Shown here in pieces: positions 7,857-15,733 of a stretch of DNA of 32,670 nucleotides. Origin of the DNA: Myxococcales bacterium (GTDB taxonomy: Bacteria > Myxococcota > Myxococcia > Myxococcales > Myxococcaceae). The translations under genes were made by a program, and so were the position numbers. Location: positions 1 to 32,670 of the forward strand of contig PMBV01000114.1 in assembly GCA_003153055.1 (NCBI GenBank), given 5' to 3'. Each line of letters starts with the position of its first letter. The first letter of the stretch is position 1. Below the pieces are notes generated by a model. That model had not been told where the DNA came from, made no database searches, and saw nothing but the letters and a program-made list of their open reading frames with translations.

Positions 7857-8890
7857 GGGCGGTGGGGCCTCGCGAGCGACAGGAGCCAGAGGTCAGCCAG
7901 CGCCATCGACATCATGGCCTCCAGCACCGGCACGGCCCGAGGGAGAATACAGGGGTCGTGGCGGCCACCCTTGGCATGGTCGGTCAAGGTCGCCGGCGGT
8001 TTGAACAGCACCCTCACCTCGAGCGGCTCGCCATTCGACAGGCCACCCTGAATGCCCCCGTACACCGGAGAGGGTGCTCCGCTGGGCGGCACCGCGTGGA
8101 ACTGGGTGCCCGGCGCCTTGAGCCGCTCCTCGAGGTCCAAAGGCCCCCACACCAGGCCCGTCACCGCGCCCACGCCGGTGAGCGCCGACGCCATCACCGC
8201 CTTGAGCTTCCCGAAGACCGGCTCGCCCAGGCCCACCGGCAGGCCCTCGACCCGGAGCTGAATGACTCCGCCGTAGCTGTCACCCTTCGCCTTGGCCGCG
8301 ACGATGAGCGCCTCCATCGCCTCGTGGGTCGCCGCGTCGGGGCAGCGCGTGGTGTGACGGTCGATGACCTGGCGCGTGAGGCCCGGCCCAGGCGTGGGAG
8401 CGCTCAGCGGACCGACCTGCGAGACCCACGCGACCGTCTTCAGCGCCGGCACCTCGCGCTCGAGCAGCGCCTCGGCCACCGCGCCACCGATGACGCGAGA
8501 GAGCGTCTCCCTGCCGCTGGTGCGCCCGCCGCCCCGTGGGTCTCGGTGTTTAAAGCGCTCTCGCCAGACGCGATCGGCGTGACCCGGGCGATCCTCCGTG
8601 GCCAGCTTCGAGTAGTCCTGGCTCCGGGCGTCTTGGTTGCGCACCACCGCGGCGATGGGCGTGCCCAACGTCTTGCCCTCGAAGAGCCCGGAGAGCAGCT
8701 CGACCTGATCGAGCTCGCCGCGAGGGGTAGTGACCGCCGACTGCCCCGGCCGGCGCCGGTTCAACGCCGCCTGCACCCGCTCTCGATCCAGCGGCACCCC
8801 GGCAGGACAGCCGTCGATGACGGCCCCCAACGCTGGGCCATGGCTCTCGCCGAAGGTGGTGACTCGAAACAGCTCGCCAAAGGTATTCAT
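7853..8890 (-). CDS. aroC: chorismate synthase
   Basis: A 345-residue FMN-dependent enzyme that removes phosphate from EPSP to give chorismate. It begins MNTFGELFRVTTFGESHG, the family's signature start with GESHG at 14-18. FKHRDPRGGGRTSGRET is the second signature, close to the usual YRGGGRSSARET. The end contains RHDPCILPRAVPVLEAM, the third conserved block. The length is near the usual ~350-360. The ATG at 8890 overlaps the stop of the upstream trifunctional gene (TCAT on the plus strand), so an N-terminal extension to 9151 is rejected. The product acts last in the operon's pathway although its gene is second. Confidence 0.96.
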   Translation of the reverse strand: MNTFGELFRVTTFGESHGPALGAVIDGCPAGVPLDRERVQAALNRRRPGQSAVTTPRGELDQVELLSGLFEGKTLGTPIAAVVRNQDARSQDYSKLATEDRPGHADRVWRERFKHRDPRGGGRTSGRETLSRVIGGAVAEALLEREVPALKTVAWVSQVGPLSAPTPGPGLTRQVIDRHTTRCPDAATHEAMEALIVAAKAKGDSYGGVIQLRVEGLPVGLGEPVFGKLKAVMASALTGVGAVTGLVWGPLDLEERLKAPGTQFHAVPPSGAPSPVYGGIQGGLSNGEPLEVRVLFKPPATLTDHAKGGRHDPCILPRAVPVLEAMMSMALADLWLLSLARPHRP

Positions 8891-10665
8891 GTCGCGGACT
8901 CCCACAGCTGACGTTGACGGCGTGCCTGGGCGATGAACCAGCGCGGACCCAGCCGCACCGGCGTGCCTCCCAGCTCGCGAATCTTTCGGGCGATGGCCAA
9001 CCCGGGGGCGCCATAGGCGATGACGGCCACCGACGCGTTTTCGAACCTGAGCCCCACGGGCGCCTCGAGCTGAGCGGGCCAGGTCCACACGGCCAGGCCC
9101 GTCACCGGCGCCCGAGGCACCGAGTCTCGCTTCACGAAGACGAGCGGCCAACGCCCTCGAGCCGCCTCGCTCAGCGCGTCGCCCACTCCGCCCTCTCCCA
9201 GCACCGTCACCGGGCCTTCACCCAGAGCCTCGAGGGCCGCCCGGGCTCCCTCGACGTCGGAGTTGAAGGACGCCCAGCCCCCTCCCTGACGCACCAGCGT
9301 ATTCACGGCGTCGCGATCCGACCCGACGGCCCTGGCGGCGACCTTCTTGAACGGGTTGGTGACGGCGAAGCCCGAGTAGTACGGAGTGAGGGCCTTCAAG
9401 AGCGCCTCGAGGTCGACCGCCGAGGGATCGAGATCGAGCCGATCGAACGGCGCCCGGTGAATGCGAGGGCTGCGGGAGTGGGCGATGTGGTGCCCGAAGA
9501 TGCCTTTGCGCGCGCGCTCGGGGTCTGAGCCGTTGCGGCGCGTCTCCCGCACGGCGTCGACCAGCAGGCGCTGGCCGGGCGCGGCGGTCCACCCGCCCTC
9601 CATGGCGAGAAAGTCGAGGGCGTTGCGGGGAGCCAGCACCGCGCGGAACGGCAGCGCCAAGGGGCCCATCGGCAGCACCGTCACCCGCGAGGCTCCGAAG
9701 CGCTCCGCCAGAGCGTCACGGGTGGCGAACAGGCGGCCGACGGAGTCGAGCGACCCCAAGGGCTCGATGTGCTTGACGAAGCCGCCCGGGGGAATCGTCG
9801 CCCACAGGGCCATCACCTCGCTGGTGCTCATCGGCGTCTCGGCGTGGAACGAGACCAGCGAGCCACCGCCGCCTCGCTCCAGCGGTCGATCGACCAGCGC
9901 GGCCAGCTTGAGCCAGGGCGCGGGGACCACGTCGGTGCGTTGGGACACGAGGAGTGGAAGGGCCCGAGCCACGCGGCGGAGATCCACGTCGGGCGCCACC
10001 AGGTCGGTTCGCACTTCGAGCAGCTCGGCGCCCAGGTGGCGCGCGTGCCAGGCGAAGGCCTCGGCGTCGAGCTCGGGCGGCAACGTCACCACTCTCCGGG
10101 GCCGAAGCCCTCGCTCAGCCATGAGGAGGAAGTCGACCAACGGCAGGGGCCGAGCGGCTTGGTGGAGCGCGTCCCGCTCCGACCAGACCTGCTGGAGCTC
10201 GGCGTCGAGGCTGAGCTCGGGCCGCAGCCGGGGCCGGGTGGTGTCTGCCGTGAGCCGCTCGGCGTAGGTCTCGAACGTCACCGGCACCAGCACGACGAGA
10301 GCCCCCGAGAGGGCCTCGCGGTGCTTGGCCAGAAAGCCGCCGCCCACGGCCACCACCAGGCCCGGCGCGAGGCCTTCGAACAGCACCCGTTCTGCCTGCC
10401 GGAAGCCCGGCTCATCATCACGGACCCAGTCTCTCAACGAGCGGCCCGAAGTGCGCTCGAGCTCGGCGTCGAGGTCGACGCCTTCCCGCCCCAGGAGCTT
10501 CGCTACATGGGGCAACAGGCGCGTCTTCCCCGCGGCCCGGTGGCCGGCGAGCACTACCGTCACGCCTCTGGGCAGCGCCTCGATGGGAGCGCCCCGCCGT
10601 CGCTGGTACTCCGCCCGCAGGGTGGCCCCCAGGCGCACATCAACCTCGTCGAACAGGCTCAACAC
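8887..10665 (-). CDS. trifunctional shikimate kinase / 3-dehydroquinate dehydratase / shikimate dehydrogenase
   Basis: A 592-residue fusion. Residues ~34-175 are shikimate kinase: P-loop GHRAAGKT (41-48), DLDAE (64-68), GFRQAE (87-92), VGGG (107-110), lid RLTADTTRPRL. Residues ~190-380 resemble type I dehydroquinase: LLEVRTDL (215-222), SQRTDV, VSFH (His274) and FVK (Lys298, the likely Schiff-base Lys), Arg341. Residues ~386-592 are shikimate dehydrogenase: GHHIAHSRSP (391-400), FAVTNPFK (433-440, Lys440), AVNT, FNSD (Asp470), VLGEGGVGDA (488-497, NADPH site) and Gln580. The start is taken as GTG at 10665 with AAGGA five bases upstream; a TTG at 10662 is the alternative. The domain order matches the C-terminal half of fungal AROM. 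First gene of the operon, divergent from a lipoprotein gene 50 bases away. Confidence 0.88.
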   Translation of the reverse strand: MLSLFDEVDVRLGATLRAEYQRRRGAPIEALPRGVTVVLAGHRAAGKTRLLPHVAKLLGREGVDLDAELERTSGRSLRDWVRDDEPGFRQAERVLFEGLAPGLVVAVGGGFLAKHREALSGALVVLVPVTFETYAERLTADTTRPRLRPELSLDAELQQVWSERDALHQAARPLPLVDFLLMAERGLRPRRVVTLPPELDAEAFAWHARHLGAELLEVRTDLVAPDVDLRRVARALPLLVSQRTDVVPAPWLKLAALVDRPLERGGGGSLVSFHAETPMSTSEVMALWATIPPGGFVKHIEPLGSLDSVGRLFATRDALAERFGASRVTVLPMGPLALPFRAVLAPRNALDFLAMEGGWTAAPGQRLLVDAVRETRRNGSDPERARKGIFGHHIAHSRSPRIHRAPFDRLDLDPSAVDLEALLKALTPYYSGFAVTNPFKKVAARAVGSDRDAVNTLVRQGGGWASFNSDVEGARAALEALGEGPVTVLGEGGVGDALSEAARGRWPLVFVKRDSVPRAPVTGLAVWTWPAQLEAPVGLRFENASVAVIAYGAPGLAIARKIRELGGTPVRLGPRWFIAQARRQRQLWESAT

Positions 10666-10715
10666 GAGGTCCTTTATAGGTGATGAACGGCCCGAAGAGC
10701 GGCGACAATGGGACA

Positions 10716-11138
10716 ATGGCCTCTCGAAAACCCTTCCTGCTCCTGGGCGTGCTCCTCGCCGGTTGCTCCACCTCGAGCGGGCAGACGGGCCAGCCGTGCA
10801 GCCAGACCGGCGCCGGAGCCTGCGAGGGGCCCGACGGCGGGCCGATATCGCACCTGCTGGTGTGCAGGGCCTCCGACGCGGGCACCGGCAACGTCTGGGA
10901 GGTGTACTCGGACTGTCGAGGCACGAGAGGCTGCGAGGTTCTGGCCGACTCGTCTCTGTCCTGCGATACCACGGGCAACACCGAGGGAGACCGCTGCGCG
11001 CCCGAGTCGGAGGGCAAGGCCCGCTGCGATCCGTCCAAGGCGACCAACATCTTGCGATGCGAGAGCGGCGTGCTGACGAAGGTCTTCGACTGTCCCGCGG
11101 GCTGCTCGCGCGTCGACGGCGGCGTGAGTTGCCTGTAG
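10716..11138 (+). CDS. Cys-rich lipoprotein, function unknown
   Basis: A 140-residue lipoprotein starting MASRKPFLLLGVLLAGC with lipobox LLAGC. The mature part has ten or more cysteines in pairs (QPCSQTGAGACEGPDGG, SDCRGTRGCEVL, FDCPAGCSRVDGGVSC), probably making several disulfides. The tandem pattern hLxC...DCxxGC appears at least twice, suggesting an internal duplication (residues ~48-85 and ~105-138). No named family recognised. The ATG at 10716 is chosen over upstream in-frame ATGs at 10680 and 10683, which would precede the signal peptide. It is divergent from the aro operon and separated by 252 bases from the kinase gene. Confidence 0.75.
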   Translation: MASRKPFLLLGVLLAGCSTSSGQTGQPCSQTGAGACEGPDGGPISHLLVCRASDAGTGNVWEVYSDCRGTRGCEVLADSSLSCDTTGNTEGDRCAPESEGKARCDPSKATNILRCESGVLTKVFDCPAGCSRVDGGVSCL

Positions 11139-11243
11139 GTGGCAAGATGACAAGTGACTTGTCGAGACGCAAATCCACGGTCACCGAGAAGTCACCCAGG
11201 CTCCCAATTCGCCTTGGCATCGCGCCAACCGCGAACAAGGATC

Positions 11244-11270
11244 CAGACAACTCTCTCGGCTCCGTATAAT
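11244..11270 (+). promoter_or_regulatory. candidate sigma-70-type promoter for the kinase operon
   Basis: A perfect TATAAT (11265-11270), rare in DNA this GC-rich, stands about 120 bases before the kinase GTG. CAGACA (11244-11249) matches four of six TTGACA bases with a short 15-base spacer. A weak dyad TTGGC-N5-GCCAA lies at 11214-11228, just upstream. The element is seen; promoter activity is inferred. Confidence 0.4.
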
Positions 11271-11390
11271 GTGCCCCTGCTTTTCGAGAGAGGAGGGGCC
11301 AGACCAAGCGACGATGTTTCCCCCAGCTAGATGTGTGCAGTCGCGTGGCCGGGTGACGTGCGTTGTGCTTCTCGGTAGGGCCGTAATCGT

Positions 11391-12566
11391 GTGAGCTTTT
11401 CAAGTTCCCCCAGTCAGTCCGGTGCGAGCAACCTCTTCGGCAAATACCGAGTGGCGCGAGATTTGGGCACCGGAGGAATGGCCCAGCTGTTCCTCGCGAC
11501 GCTCGATGGGCCCGACGGCTTCACCAAGACGTGCGTGCTCAAGTGCATTCTCCCCGACCTGGCGAAGGACCCCGCGTTCGCGGCGATGTTCGTCAACGAG
11601 GCGAAGGTGGCGGCGATGCTGAGCCACCCGAACATCGTGCAGATCTTCGAGTTCGCCAAGGAGCAGGACCAGTACTACCTGGCCATGGAGTACGTCGACG
11701 GGACCTCGCTCGATCGGCTGATGAAGGCGGCGCGCAAGGCCGGCCAGCCGTTGGGCCCTCGGGTGGCGGTCGAGGTCGGAGTTCCCATCGCCAACGCCCT
11801 GGCCTACGCGCACGACTTCACGCTCCCCGACGGCGCCCCGCTGGCCCTGGTGCACCGCGACGTCGCCCCCGACAACGTGCTGTTGTCGCGAGACGGCATC
11901 GTGAAGCTGACCGACTTCGGGGTGGTGAAGACGGCCATCAACAGCCAGGGCACGGTGGCCGGGGTCGTCAAGGGCAAGTGGTCGTACATGTCGCCCGAGC
12001 AGGTGCTGGCGCTGCCGGTCGATCGCCGCTCCGACGTCTTCTCGCTGGGCATCGTGCTGTATGAGCTGTCGACCGGAGTGCGGCTGTTCAAGGGAGACTC
12101 GGTGCCCCAGACGGCCAACGCGGTGGCACGCGCCGAGGTGGTACCGCCCTCGAAGATCGTCCCCGACTTCCCCCAGCCCCTCGAGCGCATTCTCCTCAAG
12201 GCGCTGGCCCGCGAGCCCTCGCAGCGGTACCAGACCACGGCCCAGATGGGCGCCTACCTCGACGCCTTCCGTGTCTCCCAGTCATGGACGAGCGGCGCCC
12301 AGCACCTGGGCACGCTGGTGAACCAACTGTGCCCTGAAGATCGCTCCGGCCGGTACGCAGCCTATGAGCCCTCGATCGACGCCTCGAGCTCGCGCCGCCT
12401 CTTCACGCCGAGCACCCCCTTGACCCGCTCGACCGTCGCGATGGTCGACGACAACGACATCGCCGAGCCCTCCTCCCGCGACGGCGTGGTCCCCACCTGG
12501 TTGGTGGCGGCGCTCGCGGCCGGCGTGGCCGCGGTGAGCGTCTTGTTCTGGTACCTCGTCAGCTAG
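11391..12566 (+). CDS. membrane-anchored Ser/Thr protein kinase
   Basis: A 391-residue Hanks-type kinase. The Gly loop is GTGGMA (26-31), the ATP Lys is Lys51 (VLKCIL), the helix-C Glu is Glu70, the catalytic loop is HRDVAPDN (155-162), then DFG (175-177) and SPE (201-203) in place of APE, and DVFSLG (215-220). All catalytic residues are present, so it is probably active. A linker of ~90 residues leads to one membrane helix at ~368-389 ([20 protein letters not shown]), placing the kinase in the cytoplasm with almost nothing outside. There is no sensor domain, which suggests it works with a partner, most simply the PEGA protein 11 bases downstream. The start is GTG; there is no clear alternative. 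Confidence 0.95.
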   Translation: MSFSSSPSQSGASNLFGKYRVARDLGTGGMAQLFLATLDGPDGFTKTCVLKCILPDLAKDPAFAAMFVNEAKVAAMLSHPNIVQIFEFAKEQDQYYLAMEYVDGTSLDRLMKAARKAGQPLGPRVAVEVGVPIANALAYAHDFTLPDGAPLALVHRDVAPDNVLLSRDGIVKLTDFGVVKTAINSQGTVAGVVKGKWSYMSPEQVLALPVDRRSDVFSLGIVLYELSTGVRLFKGDSVPQTANAVARAEVVPPSKIVPDFPQPLERILLKALAREPSQRYQTTAQMGAYLDAFRVSQSWTSGAQHLGTLVNQLCPEDRSGRYAAYEPSIDASSSRRLFTPSTPLTRSTVAMVDDNDIAEPSSRDGVVPTWLVAALAAGVAAVSVLFWYLVS

Positions 12567-12577
12567 AGCCACGCGGA

Positions 12578-13639
12578 ATGCGCCAACGACAACTCATCTT
12601 CCTCATCGTGGTGGTGGCGATCGTGGCCAACGCCCTGGGCTACGCATTGTTCCGTTCGCGCCGGCCCTCGAGCCCGCCCGCGGCGCCGCCCGCCGCTGTC
12701 GCGCCCACCCCGAAGCCACCGGAGGACGCCGAGCGAGAGAAGCGTGGTCAGGCCCAGCGTCAGGCGGGGTACCAGTCTCTGCTCGAGGGCGACTACGACA
12801 AGGCGCTCATCCAGCTCACCGAGGCGAGATCGAACCTCGCCGACAAGAATTCGGTAGACGATCTGCTGCGCATCACCGAGCAGCTCCGAGCCAAGGCCCT
12901 GGCCCAGGGCCCGTCGGTGGCGCCGAGCGCGGGAGCCGTCGCCCCGCCCGAGGACCGCGCCGACACCGACGCGAGAGAGGGTTCGCACGCCGCCAAAGCC
13001 AAGCCCGCACGGCGGCCACCGCCTCCGGTGCACGCTGAAGCGGCCCGGCCTGAGCCCGCCAGAGTCGCCAAAGCCGAGCCCGCGCCCAGCGCCGCCACGC
13101 CCGTGACCGTGACCGGGCTGTTACTGGTGACCTCGACCCCCCGGGGGCTGTTGGTACACGTCGATGGAGCGGCGACCGACCTCACCCCGATGCGCAGCTC
13201 GGTCTCCGCTGGGGTGCACCGAGTGGCGCTGTACGACGGAGACCGAAAGCTCTTCGAGACGCTGGTCGAGGTGATCGCGAATCGGCCGACCACCGTGGTG
13301 AAGGACCTCACCCAGGAGCTGGCCCCACCCGCGGTGACGGCGCCGGAGCCAGCGCCGACCGCCAAGCCGTCGGCTCCGCCCCCGGTGGCGGCCCAGCAGC
13401 CAGTGACCGTCGCGGCACAGGTCGCCAGCTCGACCAAAGGGGGCCTCGAGATCACCTCCCCGGGGCTCTACGCCGAGGTCTGGGTGAACGGCCGCCCCTA
13501 CGGGTTCCCGCCGGCCAAGGTGGAGGGCCTCCCGGCAGGCTCCGCCGACGTGGAGATCCGCATTAACGGCGTGGTGAAGCGCGCGAGGACGGTCAACGTC
13601 GAGGCGGGCAAAGTCACCGCTGTGAAAATCACCAGGTAG
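12578..13639 (+). CDS. membrane-anchored PEGA-domain protein
   Basis: A 353-residue protein with one N-terminal membrane helix (residues ~6-24, IFLIVVVAIVANALGYALF). A helical TPR-like segment follows (~57-105: GYQSLLEGDYDKALIQLTEA). Ala/Pro/Lys-rich linkers separate two beta-rich PEGA-type domains. The first, ~180-245, includes LLVTSTPRGLLVHVDGAA and AGVHRVALYDG. The second, ~287-353, includes LEITSPGLYAEVWVNGRPYG and LPAGSADVEIRINGV. PEGA domains are common beside Ser/Thr kinases in myxobacteria and probably bind surface ligands or proteins. It lies between the kinase and a TonB-dependent receptor with gaps of 11 and 10 bases, so it may link receptor and kinase across the periplasm. That linkage is inferred. 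Confidence 0.85.
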   Translation: MRQRQLIFLIVVVAIVANALGYALFRSRRPSSPPAAPPAAVAPTPKPPEDAEREKRGQAQRQAGYQSLLEGDYDKALIQLTEARSNLADKNSVDDLLRITEQLRAKALAQGPSVAPSAGAVAPPEDRADTDAREGSHAAKAKPARRPPPPVHAEAARPEPARVAKAEPAPSAATPVTVTGLLLVTSTPRGLLVHVDGAATDLTPMRSSVSAGVHRVALYDGDRKLFETLVEVIANRPTTVVKDLTQELAPPAVTAPEPAPTAKPSAPPPVAAQQPVTVAAQVASSTKGGLEITSPGLYAEVWVNGRPYGFPPAKVEGLPAGSADVEIRINGVVKRARTVNVEAGKVTAVKITR

Positions 13640-13649
13640 CGAGGATTTC

Positions 13650-15665
13650 TTGCACTTCGATCGAGTGAGGGACTTGAGGCGATTCGCCGTGGTGGCGACG
13701 TGCTGGGCGTGGGGCGCGGCGGCGGCCGAGGCGACCGACGGTGGCTCACAGGTCGTGACCGTCGTCGACGAGGCGCACGTCACCAGCCAGGTGGCGTCGT
13801 TCGCGGTGACGAAGCTGAAGGACTCGCCCGCCGTCGTCACCGTCATCAGCGCGGAGGACATTCGCAACTCCGGCGCGAGAGACCTCATCGACATTCTCTC
13901 GGTGGTCCCGGGCTTCTTCATCGGGGCTGACACCTTCGGCGTCACCGGGCCGGGCTTCCGCGGCCTGTGGGGCCACGAGGGGAAGATCCTCCTGATGATC
14001 GACGGGAAGGAGATGAACGAGCAGCTCTATTCCACCATGCAGCTCGGCAACGAGTTCCCCGTCGAGCTCATCGAGCGAGTCGAGGTCGTTCGCGGCCCCG
14101 GGTCGGTGGTGTACGGAGGCAACGCCGAGCTCGCCGTCATCAACGTCGTCACCCGCAGCCTCCAGGGAGGCACGGACTTCGTCGTGTCAGGCGGCTACGG
14201 CCAGCAGTCCGTCGCCGACCTGGCCAAGGGGTACGCCCGGCGGAGCGTGACCGCGTCGGGCCGATACGTGGTCGATCAGGTGCCCGGGCTGTCGCTGTTC
14301 GCCTCGTCCTCCATCGGCCAGGGCCAGCGCTCGTCGCGCGACTACGTCGACCCCAGCGGGCAGAGCGTGCCGCAGTTGGGGGCCAGCAACCTCGATCCGG
14401 TGGTGGTGCAGACCGGCGTCGGGTTTCGGGGCTTCAACGCCACGTTCCTCTACCACCACCTGTACATCGCCAGCCCAGTGGCCGCCGGTGCCGCCGTGCC
14501 TTCGTCTCCGTCGATCTTCGACACGTTCGTGGGAGACCTCCAGGGCACGTTCCACATCACCAACCGCTTCGAGCTGACCCCACGGCTCAGCTTCACCTAC
14601 CAGGTGCCGTGGAGGGAGCCGGACCAAGCGAGCTCCCTCTACTACGACAAGAGCGTCTGGCGGACCAAGGCGCGGCTCATCGCCCGGTGGGCGCCGTTCG
14701 ACGAGCTCCAGCTCACCCTGGGTGGCGACGCGATGTTCGACCGGGCCACCGTCGAAGGGCCGATCATCGGCCTGATGACGCAGTTCAACGGGAAGGACTC
14801 GGTCGACTCCCGCACCTTCGCTGGCTTCCTCGAGGCCTTCAGCGAGAACCCGATCGTCAACTTCGCCGTCGGAGCCCGCTACGACAACAACAGCGCGGTA
14901 GGCGGCGCCCTGGTGCCACGCGTGGTGCTCCTCCGCAGCTTTGGCCCGGTCAACCTGAAGGGCCTCTTCAGCCTGGCGTTCCGGTCGCCCTCGGCCGAGA
15001 CCATCAACCTGGCCGCACCGGGAACGCTCAAGCCTGAGTCGACGATGGTCTTCGAGCTGGAAGGGAGCTGGGACATCACCAAGAGCATTCGCCTCGCGGC
15101 GAACCTCTTCGACATCGGCATCACCGCGCCCATCGCCTACTCGGTGAACGTCGACACCAACACGCAGGCCTACCAGAACCTCGGCCGGCAAGGCAGCCGC
15201 GGCCTGGAGATCGCCTTCCGCGCCCGCGGCGGCTGGGGCCGGGTCGACGCGAACTATTCGTTCTACGTGCCGACGGTGATGTCGAACATCGACCCGTACA
15301 TCGCCCCAGGCCGCACCGACATGTACCTGAGCGCGCCAGCCCATCGAGCCTCGCTCACCGGCACGGTGAAGCCAGTGCCGTGGCTCGGCATCAGCCCCAC
15401 CCTCATCGTGTTGGGCCCGCGGCTGGGCGTCCGTTCCATTGACGACGCCGTCACCACCGAGGTCCCCACGCAGGTGCTGGCGAACCTCTTCGTCTTCGTC
15501 GACAACGTGGCGGTCAAGGGGCTCTTCGTCGGGCTGGGCCTGTACAACGTCTTCGGCGTCGACTTCAAATACCTGCAGGCGTACCGGGGTTACGCTGGGC
15601 CCCTGCCGGGCCTCGATCGAGAGCTGATGCTTCGGGTGGGGTATACCTTCGAGCCCGAGGGGTAG
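13650..15665 (+). CDS. TonB-dependent outer-membrane receptor
   Basis: A 671-residue receptor. The start is taken as TTG at 13650 with GAGG five bases upstream; GTG at 13665 is the alternative. A signal peptide of ~27 residues ends near AAAAEA. The plug domain (~45-165) includes VTVISAEDIRNSGARDLIDI, GFRGLWGHEGKILLMIDG and ERVEVVRGPGSVVYGGNAEL. The rest is a beta-barrel with alternating aromatic and polar residues, ending in RVGYTFEPEG. The class usually imports siderophores, vitamin B12 or glycans using TonB energy. The last residue is not the usual Phe or Trp. It is the third gene of the kinase-PEGA operon, which hints at a signalling role beside uptake. Ligand unknown. Confidence 0.9.
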   Translation: MHFDRVRDLRRFAVVATCWAWGAAAAEATDGGSQVVTVVDEAHVTSQVASFAVTKLKDSPAVVTVISAEDIRNSGARDLIDILSVVPGFFIGADTFGVTGPGFRGLWGHEGKILLMIDGKEMNEQLYSTMQLGNEFPVELIERVEVVRGPGSVVYGGNAELAVINVVTRSLQGGTDFVVSGGYGQQSVADLAKGYARRSVTASGRYVVDQVPGLSLFASSSIGQGQRSSRDYVDPSGQSVPQLGASNLDPVVVQTGVGFRGFNATFLYHHLYIASPVAAGAAVPSSPSIFDTFVGDLQGTFHITNRFELTPRLSFTYQVPWREPDQASSLYYDKSVWRTKARLIARWAPFDELQLTLGGDAMFDRATVEGPIIGLMTQFNGKDSVDSRTFAGFLEAFSENPIVNFAVGARYDNNSAVGGALVPRVVLLRSFGPVNLKGLFSLAFRSPSAETINLAAPGTLKPESTMVFELEGSWDITKSIRLAANLFDIGITAPIAYSVNVDTNTQAYQNLGRQGSRGLEIAFRARGGWGRVDANYSFYVPTVMSNIDPYIAPGRTDMYLSAPAHRASLTGTVKPVPWLGISPTLIVLGPRLGVRSIDDAVTTEVPTQVLANLFVFVDNVAVKGLFVGLGLYNVFGVDFKYLQAYRGYAGPLPGLDRELMLRVGYTFEPEG

Positions 15666-15733
15666 GAACCGCGCCGGGGGGTTGCCGCCGGAGGAGCTGC
15701 AACGAGGCACCGAACCGAATAGGTTCCCCCTGG

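Noticed and set aside
6849..8051. Plus-strand frame opposite aroB and aroC
   Set aside because: Antisense shadow of conserved enzymes with no domain of its own.
14187..15710. Long minus-strand frame opposite the TonB receptor
   Set aside because: Shadow of the receptor's codon bias; composition is repetitive Val, Glu, Asp and Arg.
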